A stretch of DNA of 20,643 nucleotides from the IMG/VR virus record IMGVR_UViG_3300037069_002635, positions 1-20,643 of that record; one strand, given 5' to 3'. The position numbers and the translations under genes are program-made. The DNA is from a virus. The notes beneath the pieces were generated by a model. The model was not told the origin of the DNA. It worked only from the letters and a program-made list of their open reading frames with translations, and made no database searches. Positions 8,373 to 14,870 of this stretch are shown piece after piece. The number at the start of each line of letters is the position of its first letter. Positions within the stretch are counted from its first letter, which is position 1.

Positions 8373-8388
8373 CTCGGTCGGTCGGAAC
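8373..8388 (-). repeat. 16-bp leader motif, copy 1
   Basis: GTTCCGACCGACCGAG on the minus strand lies between the likely transcription start and the ribosome-binding site of the DUF932 gene. An identical copy occurs at 14150-14165. Confidence 0.55.
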
Positions 8389-8395
8389 ATCCCCG

Positions 8396-8424
8396 AGTTT
8401 AGTGGGTCTGCGGGAAAGTCGCAA
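8396..8424 (-). promoter_or_regulatory. Sigma-70-like promoter of the DUF932 gene
   Basis: On the minus strand, TTGCGA (8419-8424), a 17-base spacer and TAAACT (8396-8401) form a good -35/-10 pair. Transcription would start near 8389, leaving a leader of about 25 bases with the shared GTTCCGACCGACCGAG motif. Confidence 0.6.
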
Positions 8425-8445
8425 CATTAGAGCATGCCCACTAAA
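8398..8445. repeat. Inverted repeat spanning the DUF932 promoter
   Basis: TTTAGTGGG (8398-8406) and CCCACTAAA (8437-8445) are perfect inverted copies 30 bases apart. One overlaps the -10 of the DUF932 promoter; the other overlaps the stop of the DUF732 gene. It could be an operator pair or the hairpin ending the upstream transcript. Confidence 0.5.
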
Positions 8446-8800
8446 CGCAGTAGTTCTCCCGCGCCGTGTCCACCATCGCCACCGCGTAGTAGTAGCCGTT
8501 GACCCCGAACATCGGCGCCGTCATCGCGTTAAGATCATTGACCAGGGCCGCGCGCGGCGTCCCCGCCGCCAACTGCTGACACACCCCCTGGGCGATCAGG
8601 GTCTCGGTATCCCCCGACACGCTCACCGGCATGCGGTTGCGCAGCTCGGCGAGATAGAAACCCCGCCCCTTCACCGGCGCGGGCACCGGCGCGACGACCG
8701 CGACCGCTGCCGGGGCGGGGTGCCCAGCGCGGTAACTGACGATCGCGAGATCCGCGCCCCCGGCCAGCAGCGCGGCGACGACGAGAACGGTCTTGACCAT
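8441..8800 (-). CDS. Secreted or membrane-anchored DUF732-like protein
   Basis: 119 residues. A hydrophobic N-terminal segment (about residues 3-22, VLVVAALLAGG) looks like a signal peptide or anchor, followed by an Ala/Val/Pro linker. Residues 47-119 resemble the small helical DUF732 domain common in mycobacteria and relatives, including its two conserved-looking cysteines (Cys74 in QGVCQQLAAG and Cys118 in ENYCV). The function of DUF732 is unknown. The ATG at 8798-8800 has AGGAG seven bases upstream; a longer in-frame start at 8902 would overlap the preceding small membrane gene. It sits between phage head genes and DUF932, probably in one transcript with the 53-residue membrane gene. Confidence 0.8.
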   Translation of the reverse strand: MVKTVLVVAALLAGGADLAIVSYRAGHPAPAAVAVVAPVPAPVKGRGFYLAELRNRMPVSVSGDTETLIAQGVCQQLAAGTPRAALVNDLNAMTAPMFGVNGYYYAVAMVDTARENYCV

Positions 8801-8864
8801 GGCGTGACTCCTGACGGGCCGGAACGGGCTTACGTCAGGGGTATCGCCCCGACAGCGGCAGGTG

Positions 8865-9026
8865 TTACGGGGTGCCCTTGCGGCTGTGGGTGACCGTGCC
8901 AACGATCGCCGTCAACACGAACAGCACCAGCGCGACGTAGGCCAGCACCAGCAGGCCCTTCACTGCGATCCCGATGACTCCCAGGATCACCCACAAGATC
9001 AAAGCCGCAACGATGATTCCGATCAT
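8865..9026 (-). CDS. Small single- or two-pass membrane protein, 53 residues
   Basis: The ATG at 9024-9026 encodes MIGIIVAALILWVILGVIG, then AVKGLLVLAYVALVLFVL, then a short polar tail (THSRKGTP), ending in TAA at 8865-8867. Nearly the whole protein is hydrophobic, consistent with two membrane segments. It begins 19 bases after the MuF-like gene ends and sits just before the DUF732 gene, so the three are probably co-transcribed. I see no strong ribosome-binding site. A holin-like or accessory membrane role is possible, but nothing in the sequence decides it. Confidence 0.65.
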   Translation of the reverse strand: MIGIIVAALILWVILGVIGIAVKGLLVLAYVALVLFVLTAIVGTVTHSRKGTP

Positions 9027-9044
9027 GCGCGCACTGTAACCGGA

Positions 9045-10418
9045 TCAGACGACCGCGACCGGCGACACGACCGGCGTGGCCACCACCTGCCCACCACTGA
9101 CCGACGCCACCGCCAACGGCACCCCCGACGGCAGCACCACCGCCCCGTTAGCCACCCCGACAACCGTTCCCGCTGAGATCGCCACCGCCAACACCGCCAA
9201 CCCCGCCGCCACCGGGGGCGCCAACGCTAACGCGAGCGGCCCCGGCCACGAGACCTGCTGACCCGGCGCGACCGGGCCCTGCGCCCCAAGGACGCGATAG
9301 CCAACAACATCGCGGGGCACTGGCACGGCAGGCACGGACATACCCGCACCGAGATCTGGCGCACCGAGCACCAGATCGGCTCCGGTAGCTCTGTCCGCGA
9401 CATCGACCAGCCTCCGCGCCGAAACCTCAGTGCCCCGCTGCGCCAACGCGACCGCCTTAGCGCGCAGCGGGGACGGGGGCGCGAACAGCAGTGAACAGCG
9501 GCACCCGTAGACCTCCGGGCCGCCCTCCGGCAGCACCTCGGGGTCGGCCGGGAACCGCAGCCCGAACCCGCCGACGGCGAACTTAGCTCCCACCGGCCGG
9601 ACCTGACCATCGGCCACCCGGTGAGTCTCGCGCACCCGGTCATCCCGACGGGTTAACCACTGCACATGAGTGACCCCCAAGGCCTTCGCCGCCGCCAGTG
9701 CCGCATCCCCCGTCAGCGCCGTCGCCAGCGTGCGCCCGGCCAGCAATAACCACCGGCCACCCCTGCGGGTGGCCTCGGTGACCCGGTCGATCGCTGCGGA
9801 CAGGGAACCAGCGTCGGAATCGGCGCGCAGAATCTCGCCCCGGACATCGCGAGCGTGGCGTTCGTTGACGTCCAGCAGGCGCTTCACGGCGTCGTCGACG
9901 GTGGCGTTGATGTCGGCCCAGTCGAACGCAGCGAGCCCGGTGTTGGGGCGCTTGAGGGATCTGGCGACGTTACTGGTGGCGTCGGCGACGATCCTTAGGC
10001 ACACGGGGCGGACCACGTCGCCCAGCTCGTCGACGGTGCGCTCGGGGAGCACGTAGGACGCGTCGATGGCTTTTACCTCGACCCCTACGGGGGTCTTATG
10101 TGTAGAAGAGTCGCTTACCCCTCGAATAAATCCAGACTTCACCCCATCAGGTGACGGATTCCAGAATCGAGTGCCCTTGCGGGTCTTCGGGCTCCGCATC
10201 CGGGCCTCCACCACCGCCGCGAGGCGTTCGTTGTAGCCGGTAATCGCCGCATCCATCAGGGCTATCGCCTGATCCACCCGCACCGACCCCGCATCGGCCA
10301 TCGCGTCACGAACCGAACCCACCGGGGGATCCGGTGGGGCCTCGAACACCATCATCTGCTCTACGGGCAGCTCGGGCAGCTCATCGGCTGCGAGGAGGTC
10401 GCCCCCCGCTCTGCTCAT
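9045..10418 (-). CDS. MuF-like minor head protein with hydrophobic C-terminal tail
   Basis: 457 residues from the ATG at 10416-10418. Residues about 250-312 match the Mu F head-morphogenesis pattern: WLTRRDDRVRETHRVADGQ, a glycine-rich Phe segment, PADPEVLPEGGP, and the closing YGCRCSLLF. In tailed phages this protein sits at the portal side of the head and helps assembly; some MuF proteins carry variable C-terminal toxin domains. Here the last 65 residues are a hydrophobic Ala/Val/Gly tract that could insert in or cross a membrane. The start overlaps the portal gene end by 38 bases. GGAGG lies directly against this ATG, so GTG 10425-10427 remains possible. Codons for residues about 82-108 are unusually A/T-ending (see findings). 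Confidence 0.82.
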   Translation of the reverse strand: MSRAGGDLLAADELPELPVEQMMVFEAPPDPPVGSVRDAMADAGSVRVDQAIALMDAAITGYNERLAAVVEARMRSPKTRKGTRFWNPSPDGVKSGFIRGVSDSSTHKTPVGVEVKAIDASYVLPERTVDELGDVVRPVCLRIVADATSNVARSLKRPNTGLAAFDWADINATVDDAVKRLLDVNERHARDVRGEILRADSDAGSLSAAIDRVTEATRRGGRWLLLAGRTLATALTGDAALAAAKALGVTHVQWLTRRDDRVRETHRVADGQVRPVGAKFAVGGFGLRFPADPEVLPEGGPEVYGCRCSLLFAPPSPLRAKAVALAQRGTEVSARRLVDVADRATGADLVLGAPDLGAGMSVPAVPVPRDVVGYRVLGAQGPVAPGQQVSWPGPLALALAPPVAAGLAVLAVAISAGTVVGVANGAVVLPSGVPLAVASVSGGQVVATPVVSPVAVV

Positions 10419-12150
10419 CCTCCGCACTTTTGACCTGCGTCAAACCCCCACCGGGCACCGTGCGACCCGCTTGGGCCTCCATGCGGGTACTGGGCGGCCC
10501 GAAACCGGCGCCCGGCGCCCCACCGGCCCCGATCGCCGCGTGCGGCCTGGGCATCTTCATGGGCGGTGGTGGTGCGATCCCTGGAACCGCCACCCCGGGC
10601 GCCCCAGGGATCGGGACACTGCCCGTGCCCTGCCCCGCGCCGTCGAGATCCGCATCAGGATCAACCCCGAACCCGGGAGGCAACGCGTTGGGAATACCCG
10701 CCCCACCCGGGGCGCCACCAGACATCCCGGCCGCACCGAGCTGCCCATTGCCGATCGGCGCCGTACTGGCCGCCTGGGCGTCCCCATCGTGATCGCGCTC
10801 CCCGTCGTCGACGACCAGTCGGGCGGCGGGAATCCACAGCACGCGCGTAGCGGGCACATCCCACGGGTCACGCCCGCAGATCTCCCGGTACTCGTCGATG
10901 GTGATAGTGCCCCGATCTAGGTCGGCGGCGGCCCGATCCTCCTCGGCTCGCTTGTGCCGACCGAGCACCCACACGTCGGATACGTCGTGGTTAAGAAATG
11001 TATCGTCATCATATCCGCCTGGAGAAAGTACATCCAATTGTCCATCAAGTAGTCGAAACAGTGGGAGCATGCAGTGTTCCCACGCTTTGGCGTAATCGGC
11101 GTCAGCATTGTCAAAGGTTTCCCCCGATGAATCCGACACCACCGATTCGGGCAGGCCGAACGCGACACAGATCTCGCGTTTCGTCCGATCCATCGTGTCG
11201 CCCCACTGAGTGTCACGAGGAGTGCCCGACGTGTCGGTCCAGGCCATGTCGTCGGCCTGGATGACGGTGGTGCGGGAGTTGGCGACATCCGGGCCACCCC
11301 GGAAGCGCTGCTGAAGCACCTCCTCGTACTGCGGATCGAGGTCACCTTTGACGGCGAGCACCCCACCCGGTCGCCCGTCTTCCATCATGAACCTGCGGTT
11401 ATACAACCGCGCGTACCGATCGAGGTCCACCGAGAGACCGGCCGCCTCCACCGGCGACATGCCCCGCTCGAACATCGTCGGGTGCGGGGAACGCAACCAC
11501 ACGATGCCCGACGGTTGGCTCTCGGCGTCGGCATCAGGATCAAACGGTGGCCGCCAGTCGTAGTGCGGGGAACCGTTGGCCACAGCGGTGGTCACCCGAA
11601 ACGACTCGATGGGGACGACGACGCCCTTCTCATTAGGGTCGTTGGGGTCCTTTTTGCGGCGCCCCGGTACCGGCAGGACCCGATCAGGGTCCAGCAGATA
11701 CGCCGAGTGGATACCACCAGAGCGGGTCCGGACCGCCTCAACGAACACCCCGCGTGAGCTGAGCATGAACTGGGCGGTCAGGCGGTGACGCCACACTTGG
11801 GCGATCTCCCACTCATTGGCGCGCCGATTCAATACCCGCAGGATGCGGCGTTGCTCCCGGGACTGCTGATCAGGTTCGATGATCGGCCCGGTGTCGGGGT
11901 CATCAGCGCGCAGCACCATGCGCCGGGCACGTTCATTGGCGGCGACGAACTCCACGCACCGGAAAACATACGGGTTCCACGAGTAGCCCTCCTCAACGGA
12001 GCGGGCCACCGACCAGTCCACCGGGTAGGGCTGTCCAGGGACGACGTACCCGGACGGGCCAGACACGATCCGGGCATCGAGGTCACCTTGACCCGACGAG
12101 CCCCCGGCCAGCGCTTGGCGTAGGGCCGGGAGAAAACGGCGACGTGCCAC
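10381..12150 (-). CDS. Phage portal protein, HK97 family
   Basis: 589 residues. The portal is the ring at the capsid vertex through which DNA is packaged and released. Family features include NPYVFRCVEFVA near residue 60, MSPVEAAG near residue 230, the RGGPDVANSRTTVIQ segment, and REICVAFGLPESVV near residue 335. The last 120 residues are a Gly/Ala/Pro-rich tail not seen in typical portals. The GTG start at 12148-12150 has GGAGGTG five bases upstream. No terminase gene precedes it, which is unusual; a hairpin at 12209-12243 lies upstream instead. Codons for residues about 363-386 end almost entirely in A or T, unlike the rest of the gene. Confidence 0.92.
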   Translation of the reverse strand: MARRRFLPALRQALAGGSSGQGDLDARIVSGPSGYVVPGQPYPVDWSVARSVEEGYSWNPYVFRCVEFVAANERARRMVLRADDPDTGPIIEPDQQSREQRRILRVLNRRANEWEIAQVWRHRLTAQFMLSSRGVFVEAVRTRSGGIHSAYLLDPDRVLPVPGRRKKDPNDPNEKGVVVPIESFRVTTAVANGSPHYDWRPPFDPDADAESQPSGIVWLRSPHPTMFERGMSPVEAAGLSVDLDRYARLYNRRFMMEDGRPGGVLAVKGDLDPQYEEVLQQRFRGGPDVANSRTTVIQADDMAWTDTSGTPRDTQWGDTMDRTKREICVAFGLPESVVSDSSGETFDNADADYAKAWEHCMLPLFRLLDGQLDVLSPGGYDDDTFLNHDVSDVWVLGRHKRAEEDRAAADLDRGTITIDEYREICGRDPWDVPATRVLWIPAARLVVDDGERDHDGDAQAASTAPIGNGQLGAAGMSGGAPGGAGIPNALPPGFGVDPDADLDGAGQGTGSVPIPGAPGVAVPGIAPPPPMKMPRPHAAIGAGGAPGAGFGPPSTRMEAQAGRTVPGGGLTQVKSAEDEQSGGRPPRSR

Positions 12151-12208
12151 TTACACCTCCGGGGCAAGATCGGAGTCAATGTGCCACGAAGAACACCCCC
12201 ATCACGCG

Positions 12209-12243
12209 CCGACGCGCCGGTCCCGTCAGGCCCGGCGCGTCGG
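12209..12243. terminator. Hairpin between the small membrane gene and the portal gene
   Basis: CCGACGCGCCG (12209-12219) pairs perfectly over 11 bp with CGGCGCGTCGG (12233-12243) around a 13-base loop. It probably separates the sigma-gene cluster from the head genes. The rest of 12151-12299 shows no gene; TTGACT at about -35 has no clear -10 partner. Confidence 0.6.
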
Positions 12244-12299
12244 TTGGGTGGAGTGATGCCACAAACGGAGTCGGGGTGGTGAGCCGTCTCCGCCCGCGA

Positions 12300-12464
12300 T
12301 CATAGCGGTTTGTCGGGTCTGTTACCGACAACCACGGTCAAACCGAACAGGAACGCCGCGACGAGCAGGCCGACCCCGGGCCATCCGGCCACCGCGTATA
12401 GAGACATGGCGGCGATGATTGCCGCCGCGATACCGCACAGCAGGGCGAAGATTTCGGCGATCAC
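12300..12464 (-). CDS. Small two-pass membrane protein, 54 residues
   Basis: The GTG at 12462-12464 overlaps the upstream stop as GTGA. It encodes IAEIFALLCGIAAAIIAAM, then a short loop, then VGLLVAAFLFGLTVVVG and a polar end (NRPDKPL), finishing with TGA at 12300-12302. Two hydrophobic segments suggest a small inner-membrane protein. The tight coupling to the 60-residue gene supports both as real. No family recognised. Confidence 0.6.
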   Translation of the reverse strand: MIAEIFALLCGIAAAIIAAMSLYAVAGWPGVGLLVAAFLFGLTVVVGNRPDKPL

Positions 12465-12643
12465 CGGGCCAGGACCACGATGCCCCGATGCTTCCCGCGT
12501 GGGACACGAGCGGGCGCATGTTCATTCAGCGCGGTAACCAAGGCCAGCAGTTCAGGTTTCAGCGGTAGGTAGACGGAGCCCTTCGCAGTGGTGAAGCGGA
12601 AGATCCCACTGCCGAGCAAGGTTCGGGCTCGGTGTTTACTCAC
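12461..12643 (-). CDS. Small protein of unknown function, 60 residues
   Basis: The GTG at 12641-12643 encodes a basic protein with GSGIFRFTTAKGSVYLPL and LLALVTALNEHA. The ribosome-binding site (AAAGGG, about 11 bases upstream) is distant. The main support is the GTGA overlap with the membrane-protein gene downstream and G/C-rich third positions. It lies after the terminator at 12703-12728, so it may need its own promoter. No family recognised. Confidence 0.55.
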   Translation of the reverse strand: MSKHRARTLLGSGIFRFTTAKGSVYLPLKPELLALVTALNEHAPARVPRGKHRGIVVLAR

Positions 12644-12702
12644 AGGTCAAGCACCCTTTCCGTGATCTATGCAGTCCTCTTCGGACGGCCCGTAACATGC
12701 GA

Positions 12703-12728
12703 GAGCCCCCGGGCGAAGCCGGGGGCTC
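12703..12728. terminator. Terminator of the sigma-factor operon
   Basis: A 10-bp perfect stem, GAGCCCCCGG with CCGGGGGCTC, has a 6-base loop (GCGAAG) and starts 30 bases after the stop of the 105-residue gene. The compact shape is typical of an intrinsic terminator, although the T tract is poor. Confidence 0.65.
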
Positions 12729-12757
12729 GTGCATCTGCAATAACGTTGGGCATTCGG

Positions 12758-13075
12758 CTAGTGAACCACGCTACCCGCCGCAGGCGAGTCTGGCGCGCCC
12801 TGGCGCGATGCCTCCAGCTCGCCGTGCCGGGCTTCCCGGACGCGGCGCTGATGGTTGGCGATGTCGAGGTGGGCTTCGACGTCACGAGCCTTCCTGATCA
12901 GCTCCCGGATCCCGGCCACCGCCGTGCGCACCGTGTTGACGTCGTCGCCGTGAAGCCACAGCAGGGCCTCGTCGAGCCGATCGGCCTGCTGCACTAAAGA
13001 CGCGATACCTACCAGCGTGTCCGCCTGGGCGTCCTTCACGCGGTTCTCGGCCTGCTCCTTGCTGTGACAACTCAC
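12758..13075 (-). CDS. Helical protein downstream of the sigma factor, 105 residues
   Basis: The GTG at 13073-13075 has GGGAG six to seven bases upstream. The protein is almost wholly helical and charged (VKDAQADTLVGIASLVQQAD, then LRKARDVEAHLDIANHQ-type heptads), consistent with a coiled coil. It follows the sigma-factor gene by 33 bases and ends before a terminator, so it is the last gene of that operon. A role as sigma-factor partner, such as an anti-sigma, is a position-based guess; it has no zinc motif and no membrane segment. No family recognised. Confidence 0.65.
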   Translation of the reverse strand: MSCHSKEQAENRVKDAQADTLVGIASLVQQADRLDEALLWLHGDDVNTVRTAVAGIRELIRKARDVEAHLDIANHQRRVREARHGELEASRQGAPDSPAAGSVVH

Positions 13076-13108
13076 TCACACCACTCCCTTTCGATCGGTT
13101 TCCGCCCC

Positions 13109-13834
13109 TCACTGGACGGTATTGCGGTCGGGCAGTATCTGCGCTAAACGCCGTATCGCCCGATGCTGAAGGGCCTTGACTGCGCCCGCGTCCTTACCCA
13201 TGGCGGTGGCGGTCTCGGCCACGGAGTACTCCAGGTCGAACCGGTAGGTCAGCACCTGCTGCTGCGGGGCAGTCAGGGCCGCCCGGCAGGCTGCCAGGTC
13301 GGCGCGCAGTTGAGCCCGGAATATCTCGTCGGTGGCCTCCTCGGCGGTGTCGGTGTCATCCTCGTGCCCGACCAGGGCGGTGCGCCGTAGCTGCTGAGCG
13401 AACCCGACGGAACGCATGCTGAACGGCCGGGCCTTGTCGCCACCCGCGTCGAGCATCTCCCCGGTGGGGACCTCCAACCGGTAGCGGCTGGACTTGGTGT
13501 CATCGAGGATGAGGTTGCGGGCGATGGTGACAAACCACGCGCCGACGTCGCGCCCCTGGTAGCTGACCGACCCGATGCGGTTCAGGGCGCGGAGGAACGT
13601 TTCGCTGGTGAGGTCTTCCGCGACATGCCGACTGGCCACCCGGAACAGCACGTACCGGAGCACCACACCGTGATAGCGCCGATAGAGCTCCCCGTAGGCG
13701 GCTGAGTCGCCCTGCTGGGCAGCGGCGACGAGATCCCAGCAGTCCCCACGCTCCACGTGATAGCGGTCGTCGCGTTGCACGCGGGGCGCCAGGCCGCGCA
13801 CGTGGGGGGCGACGGTGATGGTGCCCGATGTCAC
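13109..13834 (-). CDS. ECF-type RNA polymerase sigma factor
   Basis: 241 residues. Region 2 runs from about residue 32 to 105: DLVAAAQQGDSAAYGELYRR, RYVLFRVASRHVAEDLTSET, FLRAL, and the GAWFVTIARNLILDD segment that contacts the -10. Region 4 runs from about residue 180 to 232: ALTAPQQQVLTYRFDLEYSV followed by a helix-turn-helix (AETATAMGKDAGAVKALQHR). There is no region 1.1 or 3, which fits the ECF group. It resembles sigma factors common in Streptomyces and related chromosomes, so it may have been acquired from a host. The GTG at 13832-13834 overlaps the stop of the zinc-ribbon gene as GTGA. The operon promoter carries the GntR-associated motif. Its target promoters are unknown; the neighbouring head genes are the obvious candidates. 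Confidence 0.9.
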   Translation of the reverse strand: MTSGTITVAPHVRGLAPRVQRDDRYHVERGDCWDLVAAAQQGDSAAYGELYRRYHGVVLRYVLFRVASRHVAEDLTSETFLRALNRIGSVSYQGRDVGAWFVTIARNLILDDTKSSRYRLEVPTGEMLDAGGDKARPFSMRSVGFAQQLRRTALVGHEDDTDTAEEATDEIFRAQLRADLAACRAALTAPQQQVLTYRFDLEYSVAETATAMGKDAGAVKALQHRAIRRLAQILPDRNTVQ

Positions 13835-14139
13835 GCGGTACGCCCCAGGACGGCGTTGGCGAAGTCGATGCTGCACGGTGGGGTCATGTCGACTTCTTCG
13901 ACGCCGTAGTGGGCGCAGGCATCGAACTGCTCGGCGTCGGCGTGGGTACCACCGCAGACGGAGCAGTAGTGGTCACGGCAGACGAATGAGTCACCGTCGT
14001 CAGTGAGGCCGGAGTAGCCGGTGGCGTCGACGAGGACGATCCCGCCGTCGCGTCGCATCGTCAGGGTCACCGGTGCGTTACACACGATGCACTGACCGCC
14101 CTCGGTTCGGGTCGATTCGTTGGTCGGCAGAGTCGCCAC
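13831..14139 (-). CDS. Zinc-ribbon protein co-translated with the sigma factor
   Basis: 102 residues with three Cys/His groups: QCIVCNAPV near residue 18, CRDHYCSVCGGTH near residue 55, and a later Cys-rich segment (DACAHYGV). This suggests one or two zinc ribbons. The GTG start at 14137-14139 has GAGAGG seven bases upstream and follows the 16-bp leader motif. Its stop overlaps the sigma-factor start as GTGA, so the two are made in fixed ratio. Zinc-containing anti-sigma factors use His-x3-Cys-x2-Cys; here the nearest match is His-x-Cys-x2-Cys, and the gene lies upstream rather than downstream. A regulator of the sigma factor is possible but unproven. Confidence 0.75.
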   Translation of the reverse strand: MATLPTNESTRTEGGQCIVCNAPVTLTMRRDGGIVLVDATGYSGLTDDGDSFVCRDHYCSVCGGTHADAEQFDACAHYGVEEVDMTPPCSIDFANAVLGRTA

Positions 14140-14149
14140 AGTGAATCCT

Positions 14150-14165
14150 CTCGGTCGGTCGGAAC
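14150..14165 (-). repeat. 16-bp leader motif, copy 2
   Basis: GTTCCGACCGACCGAG on the minus strand lies directly before the ribosome-binding site of the zinc-ribbon gene, identical to 8373-8388. A shorter version (GGTCGGAAC on the plus strand, 16012-16020) lies in the GntR/transfer intergenic region. Confidence 0.55.
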
Positions 14166-14174
14166 GTTGCCCAG

Positions 14175-14213
14175 GGTATCAGCAGGATCAGTGGGTGTCC
14201 ACCTATCCCTACA
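14175..14213 (-). promoter_or_regulatory. Promoter of the zinc-ribbon/sigma operon with GntR-type operator motif
   Basis: On the minus strand, TGGACA (14196-14201) and GATACC (14175-14180) are 15 bases apart. The -35 lies inside the motif at 14196-14213, plus-strand reading TGTCCACCTATCCCTACA. This matches the motif upstream of the GntR gene at 16 of 18 positions. The same region drives the divergent plus-strand gene at 14232. The promoter call itself is only moderate because the spacing is short. Confidence 0.5.
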
Positions 14214-14231
14214 GGTGCTACCGTGGGCGGC

Positions 14232-14468
14232 ATGGCCCAACCCTGCACCCGCACCTATTGCGATGACGTGACCGACGCGCTGACGTTGCTCGACGATGCG
14301 CAACGAGAACTGGACAACTGGCGAGCCCACCTGAACGCACTAGCGACCAACCCCAGTTACAGCCGCAGCCTCCAAGCCCTACGCAGCGCCGCGATCGTGC
14401 GCAATGCGATCCAGACAGCGGCCTGCGACACTGCCCGGGCAGGCGAACGACTACTGCCCTGGCTGTAA
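14232..14468 (+). CDS. Helical protein of unknown function, 78 residues
   Basis: The ATG at 14232 begins MAQPCTRTYCDDVTDALTLL; the rest is helical (DDAQRELDNWRAHLNALA, then an Arg/Ala-rich helix) and ends near LLPWL. A GTG nine bases upstream is an alternative start. No clear ribosome-binding site is visible, so the transcript may be nearly leaderless. It is transcribed away from the sigma operon across a 92-base gap that holds the operator motif, so the two may share control. No family recognised. Confidence 0.6.
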   Translation: MAQPCTRTYCDDVTDALTLLDDAQRELDNWRAHLNALATNPSYSRSLQALRSAAIVRNAIQTAACDTARAGERLLPWL

Positions 14469-14521
14469 CACCCGCGCCCGCGCCAGCGATAACCAAACGA
14501 CCACCAAGGAAAGGACCCCCC

Positions 14522-14707
14522 ATGAAGCGACCCCTCGCCGCCGCGATCCTCACAGCCGCAGCCGCGATCAGCATTACCCTCGCGACCGCCACCCCCGCAC
14601 TGGCCTGCGGTGACACCCCCGGTTTTTGCCCCAACCCGCCCGAGACCAACGGCCAAACGCACACCATCAGTCCCGACGGCACCGTAGGCACCAGTCAGGA
14701 CTTCTAG
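14522..14707 (+). CDS. Small secreted protein, 61 residues
   Basis: The ATG at 14522 has AAGGAAAGGA upstream. The N-terminus is a clear signal peptide: MKRPL, then a 20-residue Ala/Ile/Leu core, then ATPALA followed by Cys29. The predicted mature part is only about 33 residues, with Cys29 and Cys36 (CGDTPGFC) and a polar Asn/Thr/Gly-rich tail. The ALAC sequence lacks the usual Leu at -3 of a lipobox, so simple secretion is more likely than lipid attachment. Function unknown. It lies between the helical gene and the tRNA genes. Confidence 0.7.
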   Translation: MKRPLAAAILTAAAAISITLATATPALACGDTPGFCPNPPETNGQTHTISPDGTVGTSQDF

Positions 14708-14714
14708 CCGTCGA

Positions 14715-14787
14715 TCCCTCGTGGGGCAATTGGTAGCCCACCGGCGTCTGGTGCCGGGGTGTCTAGGTTCGAGTCCTAGCGAGGGAG
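14715..14787 (+). tRNA. tRNA-Gln, anticodon CTG
   Basis: A complete cloverleaf is visible: acceptor TCCCTCG/CGAGGGA, D stem GGGC/GCCC with GG in the loop, anticodon stem CCGGC/GCCGG with loop GTCTGGT (T33, anticodon CTG, G37), and T arm CTAGG-TTCGAGT-CCTAG. The 3' CCA is not encoded. It reads CAG, the favoured Gln codon in G/C-rich genes. Confidence 0.9.
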
Positions 14788-14788
14788 C

Positions 14789-14861
14789 TCCCCCGTGGCG
14801 TAATCCGGCAACGCGGCGGATTTTGGTTCCGCATATTCAGGTTCGAGTCCTGACGGGGGAA
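14789..14861 (+). tRNA. tRNA-Gln, anticodon TTG
   Basis: Acceptor TCCCCCG/CGGGGGA, anticodon stem GCGGA/TCCGC with loop TTTTGGT (T33, anticodon TTG, G37), and T arm TCAGG-TTCGAGT-CCTGA. It starts one base after the previous tRNA ends, so both are probably cut from one precursor. CCA is not encoded. It reads CAA, and CAG by wobble. Confidence 0.9.
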
Positions 14862-14870
14862 CCTGGACGC

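Noticed and set aside
14715-14861. tRNA pair as the integration site of the element
   Set aside because: Both tRNAs are complete and lie inside the element's genes; no integrase or repeated 3' tRNA fragment is visible in the window.
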